From Paractinoplanes atraurantiacus (lineage in GTDB: Bacteria > Actinomycetota > Actinomycetes > Mycobacteriales > Micromonosporaceae), in NCBI RefSeq assembly GCF_900215205.1, contig NZ_OBDY01000023.1, positions 62,001-126,000 on the forward strand: 64,000 bases of DNA. The letters are read 5' to 3'. The notes under the pieces are model-generated. The model saw nothing but the letters and a program-made list of their open reading frames with translations. It searched no databases and was not told the origin of the DNA. Below are positions 35,202 to 44,333 of the stretch, piece by piece (position 1 is the first letter of the stretch; each line of letters starts with the position of its first letter). Position numbers and translations under genes: made by a program.

Positions 35202-36209
35202 ATGACGAGCACGTTGCTCGACGCTGCCTCCGTGCGGGAGCGGCGTCGCCGGCCGGCGCCTTCGGGCGGCCCGGACCGGGTGTTCCGCATCGTGTTGCGG
35301 CTGGCCGGTGTCGCCGTGCTGGTGCTGATGTCGCTGGTCGGCGCGTTCCTGCTGAACAAGGCGATCAGCGCGTTGCAGGTGGCCGGCTGGTCGTTCCTGA
35401 CCACCGAGAAGTGGGAGCCCGACGCGGGCGAGTTCGGCATCGCGGCCGTGCTCACCGGCACCCTGCTGATCGCCGGGGTGGCGATCACCATCGCGGTGCC
35501 GCTCGCGACCGGCATGGCCCTCTACGTCTCCGAGTACGCCCCGCGCCGGATCCGCCGCTTCCTGGTCGGCCTCATCGACCTGATGGCGGCGGTGCCGAGC
35601 GTGGTCTACGGCCTGTGGGGCTTCAAGTTCCTCCAGGGCCACGTGATCGGACTGGCCCGCTGGATCTCGACGTACTTCGGCTGGATCCCGATCTTCAAGG
35701 TGGACGGCTCCGACCCGCGCGACCCGCTGGCCACCGAGACGGTCTACACGTCGTCGACCTTCATTGCCGGCATGGTGGTGGCGCTGATGGTGGCCCCGGT
35801 GATCTGCTCGATCATGCGGGAGTCGTTCTCGCAGGCGCCGATCGGCGAGCGCGAGGGCGCGTACGCCCTGGGCGCCACCCGCTGGGGCATGGTCCGCTCG
35901 GTCATCCTGCCGTTCGGCCGTGGCGGCATGATCGGCGGCACGATGCTCGGCCTGGGCCGCGCGCTGGGCGAAACGATCGCGGTCTACCTGATCATCTCGC
36001 CGGTCTTCGTGATCCAGCCCCACGTCCTGCAGAACGGCGCGAACTCGGTCTCCGCGCTGATCGCCCTGCGCTACGGCGAGTCCACGGCGATGGCCCTGTC
36101 GGCCCTGATGGCCGCCGGCGTGGCCCTCTTCGTCCTGACCCTGATCGTCAACTTCGCCGCCGGCTCGATCGTCGCCCGCAGCCGCTCCGGCGCCGAAAGC
36201 GACTCATGA
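35202..36209 (+). CDS. pstC: Phosphate ABC transporter permease PstC
   Basis: One of the two channel subunits for high-affinity phosphate uptake. The 335-residue protein has six transmembrane helices and the inner-membrane-component signature 'EGAYALGATRWGMVRSVILPF' with 'GRALGETIAVYLI'. ATG 35202 has GGGAG at good spacing. Compared with E. coli PstC it has an expanded loop after helix 3 ('VDGSDPRDPLATETVY'). The stop overlaps the pstA start (ATGA). Confidence 0.95.
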   Translation: MTSTLLDAASVRERRRRPAPSGGPDRVFRIVLRLAGVAVLVLMSLVGAFLLNKAISALQVAGWSFLTTEKWEPDAGEFGIAAVLTGTLLIAGVAITIAVPLATGMALYVSEYAPRRIRRFLVGLIDLMAAVPSVVYGLWGFKFLQGHVIGLARWISTYFGWIPIFKVDGSDPRDPLATETVYTSSTFIAGMVVALMVAPVICSIMRESFSQAPIGEREGAYALGATRWGMVRSVILPFGRGGMIGGTMLGLGRALGETIAVYLIISPVFVIQPHVLQNGANSVSALIALRYGESTAMALSALMAAGVALFVLTLIVNFAAGSIVARSRSGAESDS

Positions 36210-37408
36210 TGGGCGCCCCCGTGCACGAGGAGCGCCGCAACACGGCGACTCTGCGCAGCGAGGACGTGCTGGCCGCGCTCGGCGCCGGCGTCGCCGCCAT
36301 CTGCCTGACCGTCCTGATCTTCCACTGGATCGCGCCCTTCTCCGGACTGCTCGGCTTCATCGTCGTCGCCTTCGGCATGTTCCTGGCCCTCTACGCCGCG
36401 CTGCTCTGGCTCGACGGCAACGGCCCGGCGGTGCGCGACCGGCTCATGTCGGCGGTCGTGCACGGGCTGGCCGCCCTGCTGCTCATCGCGCTGATCTTCG
36501 TGGTGACCTTCACCGTCGGCAGCGGCCTCAAGGCGCTCGTCCACCTGAACTTCTTCACCCAGGACCTCACCCACGCCGGACCCCTTGCTCCACTGACCGA
36601 GGGCGGCGCCCTGCACGCGGTGGTCGGCACGCTCGAGCAGATCGGCATGGCCCTGGCCGTGACCGTGCCGCTCGGCCTGCTTTGCGCGCTCTTCCTGTCG
36701 GAGACGCGCGGCGGCTTCACGCGCTTCGTCCGTACGATCGTCGAGGCGATGACGGCGCTGCCGTCCATCGTGGCCGGCTTGTTCATCTATGCCACGGTGG
36801 TGCTGCTCCTGCACGCCCCGAAGTCCGGCTTCGCCGCGTCCCTGGCGATCGGCGTGATGATGCTCCCGATCATGGTCCGCGCCGCCGACGTCGTGCTGCG
36901 GCTGGTTCCGGGCCCGCTCAAGGAGGCGTCGCTCGCGCTGGGCGCCAGCCGCTGGCAGACGGTACGCCACGTAGTGCTCCCGACCGCACGCCCTGGCCTG
37001 GCCACCGCGATCATCCTGGCCACCGCCCGCGGCATCGGCGAGACCTCACCGGTGCTGTTGACCGCCGGCTACGCGACAGCCCTGAACGCCGACCCGTTCC
37101 ACGACCCGCAGGCCTCGCTGCCGCTGGCCACGTTCACTCTGATCAAGTCACCGCAGGACGGCGACGTGGCCCGCGGCTACGGCACCGCGGCCGTACTGCT
37201 GGCCCTGGTCCTGCTGCTGTTCATCATCGCCCGCTTGATAGGCGGCCGGGGCCCCCTCGACCTCTCGGCCCGCCAGAGGCGAGCCCGCGACCGCGCCTCA
37301 GCCCGCGATGTTGCCCGCTTCGCCCAGCGCCGCCCGGCCGCCTACCCCAGCGCTCCACTGTCATCGGCCGTGCAACCCGGCGCGCCGGTCAGGGAAGAGG
37401 AACAATGA
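36206..37408 (+). CDS. pstA: Phosphate ABC transporter permease PstA
   Basis: The second channel subunit has 400 residues, longer than the usual 280-300. Two or three extra N-terminal helices (about 20-100) and a basic C-terminal tail of about 50 residues are added to the PstA core. The core is recognised by 'MTALPSIVAGLFIY' and 'EASLALGASRWQTVRHVVLP'. It is coupled to pstC and pstS by 4-bp overlaps on either side. The longer form may dock the additional surface proteins of this cluster, which is speculation. Confidence 0.93.
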   Translation: MMGAPVHEERRNTATLRSEDVLAALGAGVAAICLTVLIFHWIAPFSGLLGFIVVAFGMFLALYAALLWLDGNGPAVRDRLMSAVVHGLAALLLIALIFVVTFTVGSGLKALVHLNFFTQDLTHAGPLAPLTEGGALHAVVGTLEQIGMALAVTVPLGLLCALFLSETRGGFTRFVRTIVEAMTALPSIVAGLFIYATVVLLLHAPKSGFAASLAIGVMMLPIMVRAADVVLRLVPGPLKEASLALGASRWQTVRHVVLPTARPGLATAIILATARGIGETSPVLLTAGYATALNADPFHDPQASLPLATFTLIKSPQDGDVARGYGTAAVLLALVLLLFIIARLIGGRGPLDLSARQRRARDRASARDVARFAQRRPAAYPSAPLSSAVQPGAPVREEEQ

Positions 37409-39084
37409 GAAGAATTGGACGCGTCATCATCGCGGCGGCTACGGCGCTGGCCGTGATGATGACGGGGGCGCCGCCGGCCCTAGCCGACACCTATGTGCCC
37501 GTCACCGGTGCCGGGTCGACCTGGAGTGAGAACGCCATCCGGCAGTGGGCGTCCAACGTCGAGCAGTACGGCATGCGCGTCAACTACGACGGCACCGGCT
37601 CGACCAACGGCCGCAACCAGTTCGCCAGTGGCCTGACCGACTTCGGGGTGTCCGAGATCCCGTACGGCAAGGATGACGGCGCCTCCACCGAGGCCCGGCC
37701 GAAGTTCCCGTTCGCCTACATGCCGATCGTCGCCGGCGGCACCGCCTTCATGTACAACCTGAAGGTCGGCAACAAGCTGGTCACCAACCTGCGGCTCTCC
37801 GGCGACACCCTCGCCAAGATCTTCACCAACGTGATCACGGTCTGGAACGACCCGGCGGTCAAGGCCGACAACCCGGGTCTGGCCCTGCCCGCCCGCAAGA
37901 TCGTGCCGGTGGTCCGCTCCGACGGCTCCGGCACGACCGCGCAGTTCACCACCTGGATGAGCAACCAGCACCCGAACATCTGGAACGCTTACTGCGCCAA
38001 GGCCGGCCGCAAGAATCCGTGCGGCGTCACCTCGCTCTACCCGGTGATTCCGGGCACCGCCACCACCGCGCAGTCCGGCTCGCAGAGCGTCGCCGGCTAC
38101 GTGGCCCAGGAGGGCAGCCAGGGCGCCATCACGTACGTCGAGTACTCGTACGCCCTCTACGCCAAGTTCCCGGTCGCCAAGATCCGCAACGCGAGCAACT
38201 ACTACATCGAGCCGACCGCCCAGTCGGTCGCCGTGGCCCTGCTCGCCGCGCAGATCAACACGAACAAGAACTCGCCCGACTATCTGACCCAGGACCTGCG
38301 GCCGGTCTACAACTACAAGGACAAGCGCACCTACCCGCTGTCCAGCTACAGCTACATGCTGATCCCGGTCGACCAGGAGAACTCCCGCTTCAAGGTGGCC
38401 AAGGGCAAGACGCTCGGCGACTTCTCCTACTATTTCCTCTGCGAGGGCCAGCAACAGGCCGATCAGCTCGGCTACTCGCCGCTGCCGATCAACCTGGTGA
38501 AGGCGGGCCTCGAACAGGTGCGCCGCATCCCGGGCGTGGCCAAGCAGACGGTCGACATCCAGAAGTGCAACAACCCGACCTTCTCCAAGGACGGTACGAA
38601 CACGCTGGCCAAGAACGCGCCGTTCCCCTCGGAATGCGACAAGGTCGGTGTCACCCAGTGCAACAAGGGCACCGGCGGCGCCGAGGCCGACACCCCGACC
38701 ACGGGCGGCGGCAAGAAGCCCACGGGTACGGCGGGCGGTGGCACCAACGCCGGAACGCCCGGCGGCGGCACGAAGGCATCAAATCCGACGAAAAGCGCGA
38801 CGGCCGGTGGTGGCACGACAGGTGGCGGCGCATCCGGTGGGAGCATGGGAACAACCGCACCCGCCGCGATCGACCCGGACACCGGTCAGGCTATCGGCGG
38901 CACGGGTGGCGGCGAGGGCACCGGCAGCATCGACAGCGCCGCCGCCATACCCGTCTCGGTCGGCACCCAGGTCGACGGAACGCTCAAGACCGTACTCATA
39001 GCCCTGGCCTGTGCCTTGCTGATCGGCCTCACCATGGGCCCGCCGCTGGCCGCCCGCCTGCTCAACCGGGGAGATCGTCGATGA
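37405..39084 (+). CDS. pstS: PstS-type phosphate-binding protein with C-terminal membrane anchor
   Basis: The 559-residue protein has a Sec signal (1-27, no lipobox), then a PstS domain with 'VTGAGSTWSENA' and 'RSDGSGTT' (about 171-178), the phosphate-contacting segments. A Gly/Thr-rich linker (about 430-520) leads to a C-terminal transmembrane helix with an RR tail ('LIALACALLIGLTMG'). Normal PstS is a lipoprotein of 320-380 residues, so tethering by a C-terminal helix on a flexible arm is unusual. ATG 37405 overlaps the pstA stop. Confidence 0.92.
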   Translation: MRRIGRVIIAAATALAVMMTGAPPALADTYVPVTGAGSTWSENAIRQWASNVEQYGMRVNYDGTGSTNGRNQFASGLTDFGVSEIPYGKDDGASTEARPKFPFAYMPIVAGGTAFMYNLKVGNKLVTNLRLSGDTLAKIFTNVITVWNDPAVKADNPGLALPARKIVPVVRSDGSGTTAQFTTWMSNQHPNIWNAYCAKAGRKNPCGVTSLYPVIPGTATTAQSGSQSVAGYVAQEGSQGAITYVEYSYALYAKFPVAKIRNASNYYIEPTAQSVAVALLAAQINTNKNSPDYLTQDLRPVYNYKDKRTYPLSSYSYMLIPVDQENSRFKVAKGKTLGDFSYYFLCEGQQQADQLGYSPLPINLVKAGLEQVRRIPGVAKQTVDIQKCNNPTFSKDGTNTLAKNAPFPSECDKVGVTQCNKGTGGAEADTPTTGGGKKPTGTAGGGTNAGTPGGGTKASNPTKSATAGGGTTGGGASGGSMGTTAPAAIDPDTGQAIGGTGGGEGTGSIDSAAAIPVSVGTQVDGTLKTVLIALACALLIGLTMGPPLAARLLNRGDRR

Positions 39085-41498
39085 TCCGGCGGATCCTGGC
39101 CGCGGTGTTCGCGGTTGCCCTGATCGGTGTTGTCCCACCCAGCGTGGCCACCGCCGCGGAAGGCTCGGCCGTCACCGTCACCGGCCGGGGCGAGTTCGCC
39201 GACCTGAAGGTGACCGTCGCCCAGACCACCAACCTGATCAACCAGGTCGTCACCGTCTCGTGGACCGGCGGCAAGCCGACCGTCGACGTCGGCGTCTATC
39301 TCGACTACCTGCAGATCATGCAGTGCTGGGGCGACGACGCGACCGGACCGCGCCGCGACCAGTGCCAGTACGGCGCGCTCTACACCGACAGCCGCGGCGG
39401 CACCTGGACCGGCTCCCGGCAGGTCAGCTACGGCGACAGTCTCGTCGACAAGGCCGAGACCCTCAAACCCGAGAACGGCCAGCCCGCGTACGTCCCCTTC
39501 ACCTCGGTGACCGGCGGCGTCTCCACCGGCAGCGGCGGCGGCGAGTTCTTCGACGCCACCACCACCAACGAGATCCCGTACGGCCGGACTCGGCAGAACG
39601 GCACCGGCGAGGAGTTCTTCGAGGTGCAGACCGCGACCGAGGCCCCCGGCCTGGGCTGCGGCGCCAAGCTGGCCGACGGCACCGGCCGCTCCTGCTGGCT
39701 GGTGATCGTGCCGCGCGGGCAGACCGAGGTGAACGGCACCACCGGCGACGCCCGCCCGCATCGCTGGCTCGACTCGTCCCCGCTGAGCGCCACCAACTGG
39801 GACCAGCGCATGGTCGTGCCGCTCAAGTTCCAGCCACTGGGCTCGGTCTGCCCGATCGGCACGGCCGAGCGCCGGACCGTCGGGGCCGAGGCGATGACCG
39901 AGGCGATGCTGCGCTGGCAGCCGACGCTGTGCGCCGGCGGCGACCGGGTCTACGGATATTCGCAGGTCACCGACGACCTGGCCCGCACTCGGCTGACCGG
40001 CAAGGACCCGGGCCTGGTCTTCCTCAACAGCCCGGCGGTGCAAAACCCTAAAAATCCGCAGCTGTACGCCCCGGTGGCCGTCTCCGGGCTCACCATCGCG
40101 CTCAATGTGGACTGGCAGTCCGGGTTCGACGCCACCGACGAGGACCGGCTCAACGAGGGCCGGCGCATCACCGGCCTGAAGCTGACGCCCCGGCTCGTGG
40201 CGAAGCTGCTCACCCAGTCCTATCTCTCGGGTGCGGACAACAGCCGTACCTCAATCGCCGGTAATCCCATGACCGTCAGCAGCGATCCCGAGTTCCTGAA
40301 GTACAACCCCGACTTCGCCAAGCAGCTGGCCGTGCCGATCGGCGACATGCTGGTGCCGCTCGGGCAGAGCGACCTCGCCAAGCGCTTGTGGGAGTGGGTG
40401 CTGGCCGACCCGGACGCCAAGGCGTTCCTGACCGGCGCGAAGGACCCGTGGGGGATGAAGGTCAACCCGGTCTACTCGGCGCAGAGCTGGCCGCAGGAGA
40501 CGTTCCCCAAGAGCGACCTCTACTGCGTGAAGCTGCGCAGCGACGCCGGCGACGAGCGGGACTGGTGCACGCTCGACATGCACCCGTACACCAACAACAT
40601 GCACGACGCGGCCCGCTACGCCAGCCGCGGCGACTCGCTGGTCCGCAACGTGACCGCCCGCGACAACGTGGGCAGCGTCATCGGCTGGAAGAAGGGCGCC
40701 CCGCAGGCTCCCGGCAAGCGGGCGCTGCTCGCGGTGACCGACGTGGCCACCGCCGACCGGTACGGCCTGCCGACCGCTCAGCTGATGAACCGGTCGGGCA
40801 CGTTCGTCGCGCCGACCACCGAGGGCATGCTGGCGTCCGTCGGCACGATGAAGTACTCGACGGCCACGCCCGGCACTCTCGAGCCGGACCCGTCCCGCAC
40901 CGACGCGAACGCCTATCCGCTGACCACCGTGGTGTACGGCGCCACCGCGCCGCTCGCGATCACCAAGGCCGCCGGCAAGGACTACGCGGATCTCTTGCGG
41001 TACGCGGCGGGCAACGGGCAGACGCCGGGCGTCGAGCCGGGCACTTTGCCGTACGGCTATGCGCCGCTCCCGGCCGAGCTGCGCACCCTGACGAAGGGGA
41101 TCGCCGACATCGTCGAGAAGTACGCGGGGGCGACTGTGGCCCCACCGACTCCGACTCCTCCCGCCTCGACGTCCAAGCCGTCCTCGCCCGGCGGCGTCAC
41201 GGTCGACGATCCGGTGCCGCCTCCGGCCGCCGCTCAGGCGCCCACGAACCCCGCGCCGGCCTCCAGCTCCCCGGGCGTGCCGTCCGGCGGGTCACGGCCG
41301 ATCGCGGCGGTGCCGTCGCCGAAGCCGGCCGGTCACGGCGACCCGATGCCGGTCGCCCAGGCCAACACGACACCCGGTCATCGGCTCGGCAACGCGCGCT
41401 ACGCGCTGGTGGCGGCGACCGCCGTCGGCGTGGTGGCCGCGCTGGCCGGACCGGCCCTGCTTCTGGCCGGGCGGGTCCGCTCGGGCCGCTCCGAATAG
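39081..41498 (+). CDS. Large membrane-anchored periplasmic-binding-fold protein, pst-linked
   Basis: The 805-residue exported protein has a signal peptide (1-27), a beta-rich N-terminal domain with several Cys (30-300), and a segment resembling PstS-type binding proteins ('YAPVAVSGLTIALNVDW', 'LKLTPRLVAKLLTQSY', about 330-560). A Pro/Ser/Ala linker (about 687-765) and a C-terminal transmembrane helix ('YALVAATAVGVVAALAG') complete it. It overlaps pstS by 4 bp and so belongs to the operon. It may present or sense phosphate or a phospho-ligand; the function is inferred. Confidence 0.75.
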   Translation: MIRRILAAVFAVALIGVVPPSVATAAEGSAVTVTGRGEFADLKVTVAQTTNLINQVVTVSWTGGKPTVDVGVYLDYLQIMQCWGDDATGPRRDQCQYGALYTDSRGGTWTGSRQVSYGDSLVDKAETLKPENGQPAYVPFTSVTGGVSTGSGGGEFFDATTTNEIPYGRTRQNGTGEEFFEVQTATEAPGLGCGAKLADGTGRSCWLVIVPRGQTEVNGTTGDARPHRWLDSSPLSATNWDQRMVVPLKFQPLGSVCPIGTAERRTVGAEAMTEAMLRWQPTLCAGGDRVYGYSQVTDDLARTRLTGKDPGLVFLNSPAVQNPKNPQLYAPVAVSGLTIALNVDWQSGFDATDEDRLNEGRRITGLKLTPRLVAKLLTQSYLSGADNSRTSIAGNPMTVSSDPEFLKYNPDFAKQLAVPIGDMLVPLGQSDLAKRLWEWVLADPDAKAFLTGAKDPWGMKVNPVYSAQSWPQETFPKSDLYCVKLRSDAGDERDWCTLDMHPYTNNMHDAARYASRGDSLVRNVTARDNVGSVIGWKKGAPQAPGKRALLAVTDVATADRYGLPTAQLMNRSGTFVAPTTEGMLASVGTMKYSTATPGTLEPDPSRTDANAYPLTTVVYGATAPLAITKAAGKDYADLLRYAAGNGQTPGVEPGTLPYGYAPLPAELRTLTKGIADIVEKYAGATVAPPTPTPPASTSKPSSPGGVTVDDPVPPPAAAQAPTNPAPASSSPGVPSGGSRPIAAVPSPKPAGHGDPMPVAQANTTPGHRLGNARYALVAATAVGVVAALAGPALLLAGRVRSGRSE

Positions 41499-41505
41499 AG
41501 AACGT

Positions 41506-41537
41506 CCGTGGCCAGGAGAGGGAACTCCTGGCCACGG
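41506..41537 (+). terminator. Perfect 13-bp hairpin inside the pst-linked cluster
   Basis: CCGTGGCCAGGAG pairs with CTCCTGGCCACGG around AGGGAA, 8 bp after the 805-aa protein's stop. There is no U-tract. In mid-cluster it is more likely to lower downstream expression or protect the upstream mRNA than to end transcription fully. Confidence 0.65.
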
Positions 41538-41613
41538 CACCCGGCAGTTGGCGCTGCCGGTAGCGGCCGGGCACCAGCCCGGACGCGCCATCGCAGAGAA
41601 AAGGATAGCCGCA

Positions 41614-42591
41614 GTGAACAAGAGGTTCCTGGCTGTCGTCGGCGTCGGGGTGGTGGGCGTGCTCGCCTTCTCCGCCGCGCCGGCGCAGGCCGACCCCACC
41701 GGCACGCCCACCTACCGGACCCTCGCCGGCGTCGGCTCCGACACCACCGAAGGTGTTCTGAACGGCCTGTCCGAGGTCGTCGTCGACGGTTCCGGCACCA
41801 AGCTGATCGCCTCCTACGACGCGTTCGGCTCGGCGAACATCCAGACCAAGGCCACCGGCTGCTCCATCGCCCGTCCGGCCGGCTCCGGGGCCGGTGTCAC
41901 CGCCCTCGTCGCCTCGCTGGACGCGGCCAACGGTTGTGTGGACTTCGCCCGCTCATCGAGCAACAACGCGTCGTCGTACGCCGGAAAGAACTTGACCTAT
42001 GTTCCGTTCGGCGTGGACGCGGTCACCTACGCCGTCCGCGGCGAGAGCCTGATCTCCCGCAAGCTTTCGAAGGCGCAGCTCACCACCATTTACAACTGCG
42101 GTGCCGGCGCCAACTACAAGCCCTTGCTTCCGCAGTACGGGTCGGGCACGCGCAGCTTCTTCCTCAAGTCGCTGGGCTTCACCGACGCCGCCAACTTCAC
42201 CCAGCAGGCCAACCACACCTGCATCGGCGAGGCCGACTCGACCGGCAAGCCGCTGCAGGAGAACAACGGCACGCTGATGACGGACGCCAAGCAGATCGCG
42301 CCGTACTCGATCGCCCAGTTCCTGGCCCAGACCACCGCTGTCGTCCCGGATGTGCACGGCAAGGTCGTGCTCGGCCAGCTCGACGGCATTGCGCCGACCG
42401 TGCTGAACACCGCCTCGACGATGTCGCGCGACGTCTACAACGTCATCCCGAGCAGCAAGCTCAGCGACGCCTCGTACGCCAGCGTCTTCGTCGGCTCCGG
42501 CTCTCAGGTCTGCGCCAACGTCAACACCATCAAGAAGTACGGCTTCGCCCCGCACTCGGCGTGTGGCGACACCTCCCTCAAGACGCCGTAA
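41614..42591 (+). CDS. Secreted PstS-like substrate-binding protein
   Basis: GTG 41614 with AAAGGA upstream begins a signal peptide (LAVVGVGVVGVLAFSAAPAQA). The 325-residue protein has a PBP-type-2 pattern: 'GVGSDTTEGVLNG' at the N-terminus, 'GADDF'-type element replaced by 'CVDFARSSSN', 'VPFGVDAVTYAV', and 'KAQLTTIYNCG'. Four to five cysteines are present. It has no anchor, so it is presumably free or held by partners. It is the third binding-fold protein in the cluster. Confidence 0.78.
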   Translation: MNKRFLAVVGVGVVGVLAFSAAPAQADPTGTPTYRTLAGVGSDTTEGVLNGLSEVVVDGSGTKLIASYDAFGSANIQTKATGCSIARPAGSGAGVTALVASLDAANGCVDFARSSSNNASSYAGKNLTYVPFGVDAVTYAVRGESLISRKLSKAQLTTIYNCGAGANYKPLLPQYGSGTRSFFLKSLGFTDAANFTQQANHTCIGEADSTGKPLQENNGTLMTDAKQIAPYSIAQFLAQTTAVVPDVHGKVVLGQLDGIAPTVLNTASTMSRDVYNVIPSSKLSDASYASVFVGSGSQVCANVNTIKKYGFAPHSACGDTSLKTP

Positions 42592-42605
42592 GGGTGGGCT
42601 CTCTC

Positions 42606-44156
42606 ATGAAGACGTTCTTTGCCAGCGCCGCACTGGCCTCGGTGGCGGTCCTCTCCTTCGGCACCGCCGCTCAGGCCGCCGGCCCGGCCGGCACCTGGAC
42701 CGCCGACCCGGCCACCGGCACCGACCTGCTCGCGCCGAAGGTCATCACCTCGGCCGGCTGCCCGACCGACTCGGACGCCTACAACGCCATCCTGACCGGC
42801 CCCGGCGCGTTCGCCTCCGGCTACGCGATCACCCCGACCCAGGACCCCAGCTTCTCCACCACGCAGGGCTTCCCGGTGCAGCTCGGCCTCAGCTTCACCG
42901 ACGCCGCCACCGAGCTCGGCACCACGATCGTGGCCGGCGAGTACGGCCTCACGGTCAACTGCGTGGACAGCTTCACCCTGGACGTGAAGGCCACCTTCAC
43001 CGGCACCTTCTACTTCACCAGCCCGACCGCGTACGTGACCACCGACCCGAACGCGTCCGCCCCGTCGACGACCACCCTGGCCGTCTCGCCGTCGGGCCCG
43101 GTCGTGGCCGGCACCGCTCTTGTTTTTACCGCGACCGTCGACCCGGCTGACGCCACCGGCACTGTCCAGTTCAAGGACGGCGGCGACAACCTCGGCGCTG
43201 CCGTCGCGGTCTCGGGCGGCAAGGCATCGCTGACGACCTCGGCCCTGACCGCCGGCTCGCACGCCATCACCGCGGTGTTCTCCAGCACCAAGGCCGGCGT
43301 CTCCGGTTCGACTTCGGCCGCCTCCACTGTGGTCGTGACCGCGCCGCAGGCCGTCGCCACCACCACGGCCCTGTCGGTCAGCCCGAGCGGCTCGGTCGAG
43401 AAGTACACCGCCGTCAGCCTCGCGGCGACGGTCTCCCCGGCCGCCGCGGCCGGCAAGGTGCAGTTCACCGACGGCGGCAAGAACCTGGGCGCCCCGGTGA
43501 CCGTCTCCGGCGGCACCGCCACGCTCACCACGAGCAGCCTCGACGAGGGCGACCACTCGTTCACGGCCCGCTTCGTGCCGGCCAACTCGGGCGCCTACAC
43601 CGGCTCCGAGTCGGACACGGTCAACCTGAACGTCAAGCCGTTCGCCGGCGCCAACGCCTCGCAGACCATTTCCACCACTGTCGAGTCCGGCGCCCTGACC
43701 ATCAGCGTGGCCAGCAACGACGCGGTGGTCCTGCCCAACCCGGCCCTCACGTCGGACGCGTCGAAGCTGACCACGGGCGGCTCGCTGAACCAGCTCACGG
43801 TGACCGACACCCGCGCCGGCAACCTCGGCTGGAACGTGGCCGGCCAGGTCACGGACTTCTCGGACGGCTCGGGCCACGCCATCAACGCGGCCAACCTGGG
43901 CTGGACCCCGAAGGTCGTCGACAAGGCCGACGTACAGACCGTGACGGCGGGCCCGAAGGTCGACCCGGCCAACGCGATTGCCCCCGGCGCTTCGGCCCCG
44001 AACGGCAACGGCCTGGCCAGCAGCCGCACCTTGGCGTCGGCGGCGGCCGGCGCCGGAGTCGGCACCGCCCACCTGAACGCCGACGTGGCCCTCCAGGCCC
44101 CGACGTCGACGGTCGCGGGCACCTACTCCGCCACCCTCACCATCACCGCCATCTAG
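42606..44156 (+). CDS. Secreted multidomain surface protein: two-Cys domain, two Ig-like domains, WxL-like C-terminus
   Basis: A signal peptide (1-24) is followed by a two-cysteine domain (about 27-145, 'TGTDLLAPKVITSAGCP' ... 'VNCVDSF') shared with the products at 45280 and 45921. Two bacterial Ig-like repeats follow (about 155-250 and 252-345, each with 'VQF.DGG..LGA'). The C-terminal region of about 170 residues contains 'LTVTDTRAGNLGWNVAGQVTDF', strongly like WxL cell-wall-binding domains. There is no membrane anchor. The pairing with a DUF916-like gene next door supports the WxL reading. Confidence 0.75.
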   Translation: MKTFFASAALASVAVLSFGTAAQAAGPAGTWTADPATGTDLLAPKVITSAGCPTDSDAYNAILTGPGAFASGYAITPTQDPSFSTTQGFPVQLGLSFTDAATELGTTIVAGEYGLTVNCVDSFTLDVKATFTGTFYFTSPTAYVTTDPNASAPSTTTLAVSPSGPVVAGTALVFTATVDPADATGTVQFKDGGDNLGAAVAVSGGKASLTTSALTAGSHAITAVFSSTKAGVSGSTSAASTVVVTAPQAVATTTALSVSPSGSVEKYTAVSLAATVSPAAAAGKVQFTDGGKNLGAPVTVSGGTATLTTSSLDEGDHSFTARFVPANSGAYTGSESDTVNLNVKPFAGANASQTISTTVESGALTISVASNDAVVLPNPALTSDASKLTTGGSLNQLTVTDTRAGNLGWNVAGQVTDFSDGSGHAINAANLGWTPKVVDKADVQTVTAGPKVDPANAIAPGASAPNGNGLASSRTLASAAAGAGVGTAHLNADVALQAPTSTVAGTYSATLTITAI

Positions 44157-44164
44157 ATCCACCC

Positions 44165-44198
44165 GGTGCGGGGGTGGGCCGTCGCCGGCTCCCGCACC
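44165..44198 (+). terminator. Hairpin downstream of the Ig/WxL-like gene
   Basis: GGTGCGGG (44165-44172) pairs with CCCGCACC (44191-44198) across an 18-nt loop in the 177-bp gap before the DUF916-like gene. It is a moderately convincing attenuator or terminator; the following sequence is C-rich and not U-rich. Confidence 0.4.
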
Positions 44199-44333
44199 AC
44201 CCATCCCACCCCCACACGACCCGCCCTCCCAGGGGGACCCCCACCTAGAGGGCCACCCTCCCGCAAATTCCCATGATCGTGCGGGCCGACTGTGGACAAC
44301 TCGCCACTGTGGAAAAGCTTTGGAGGCCTACTC

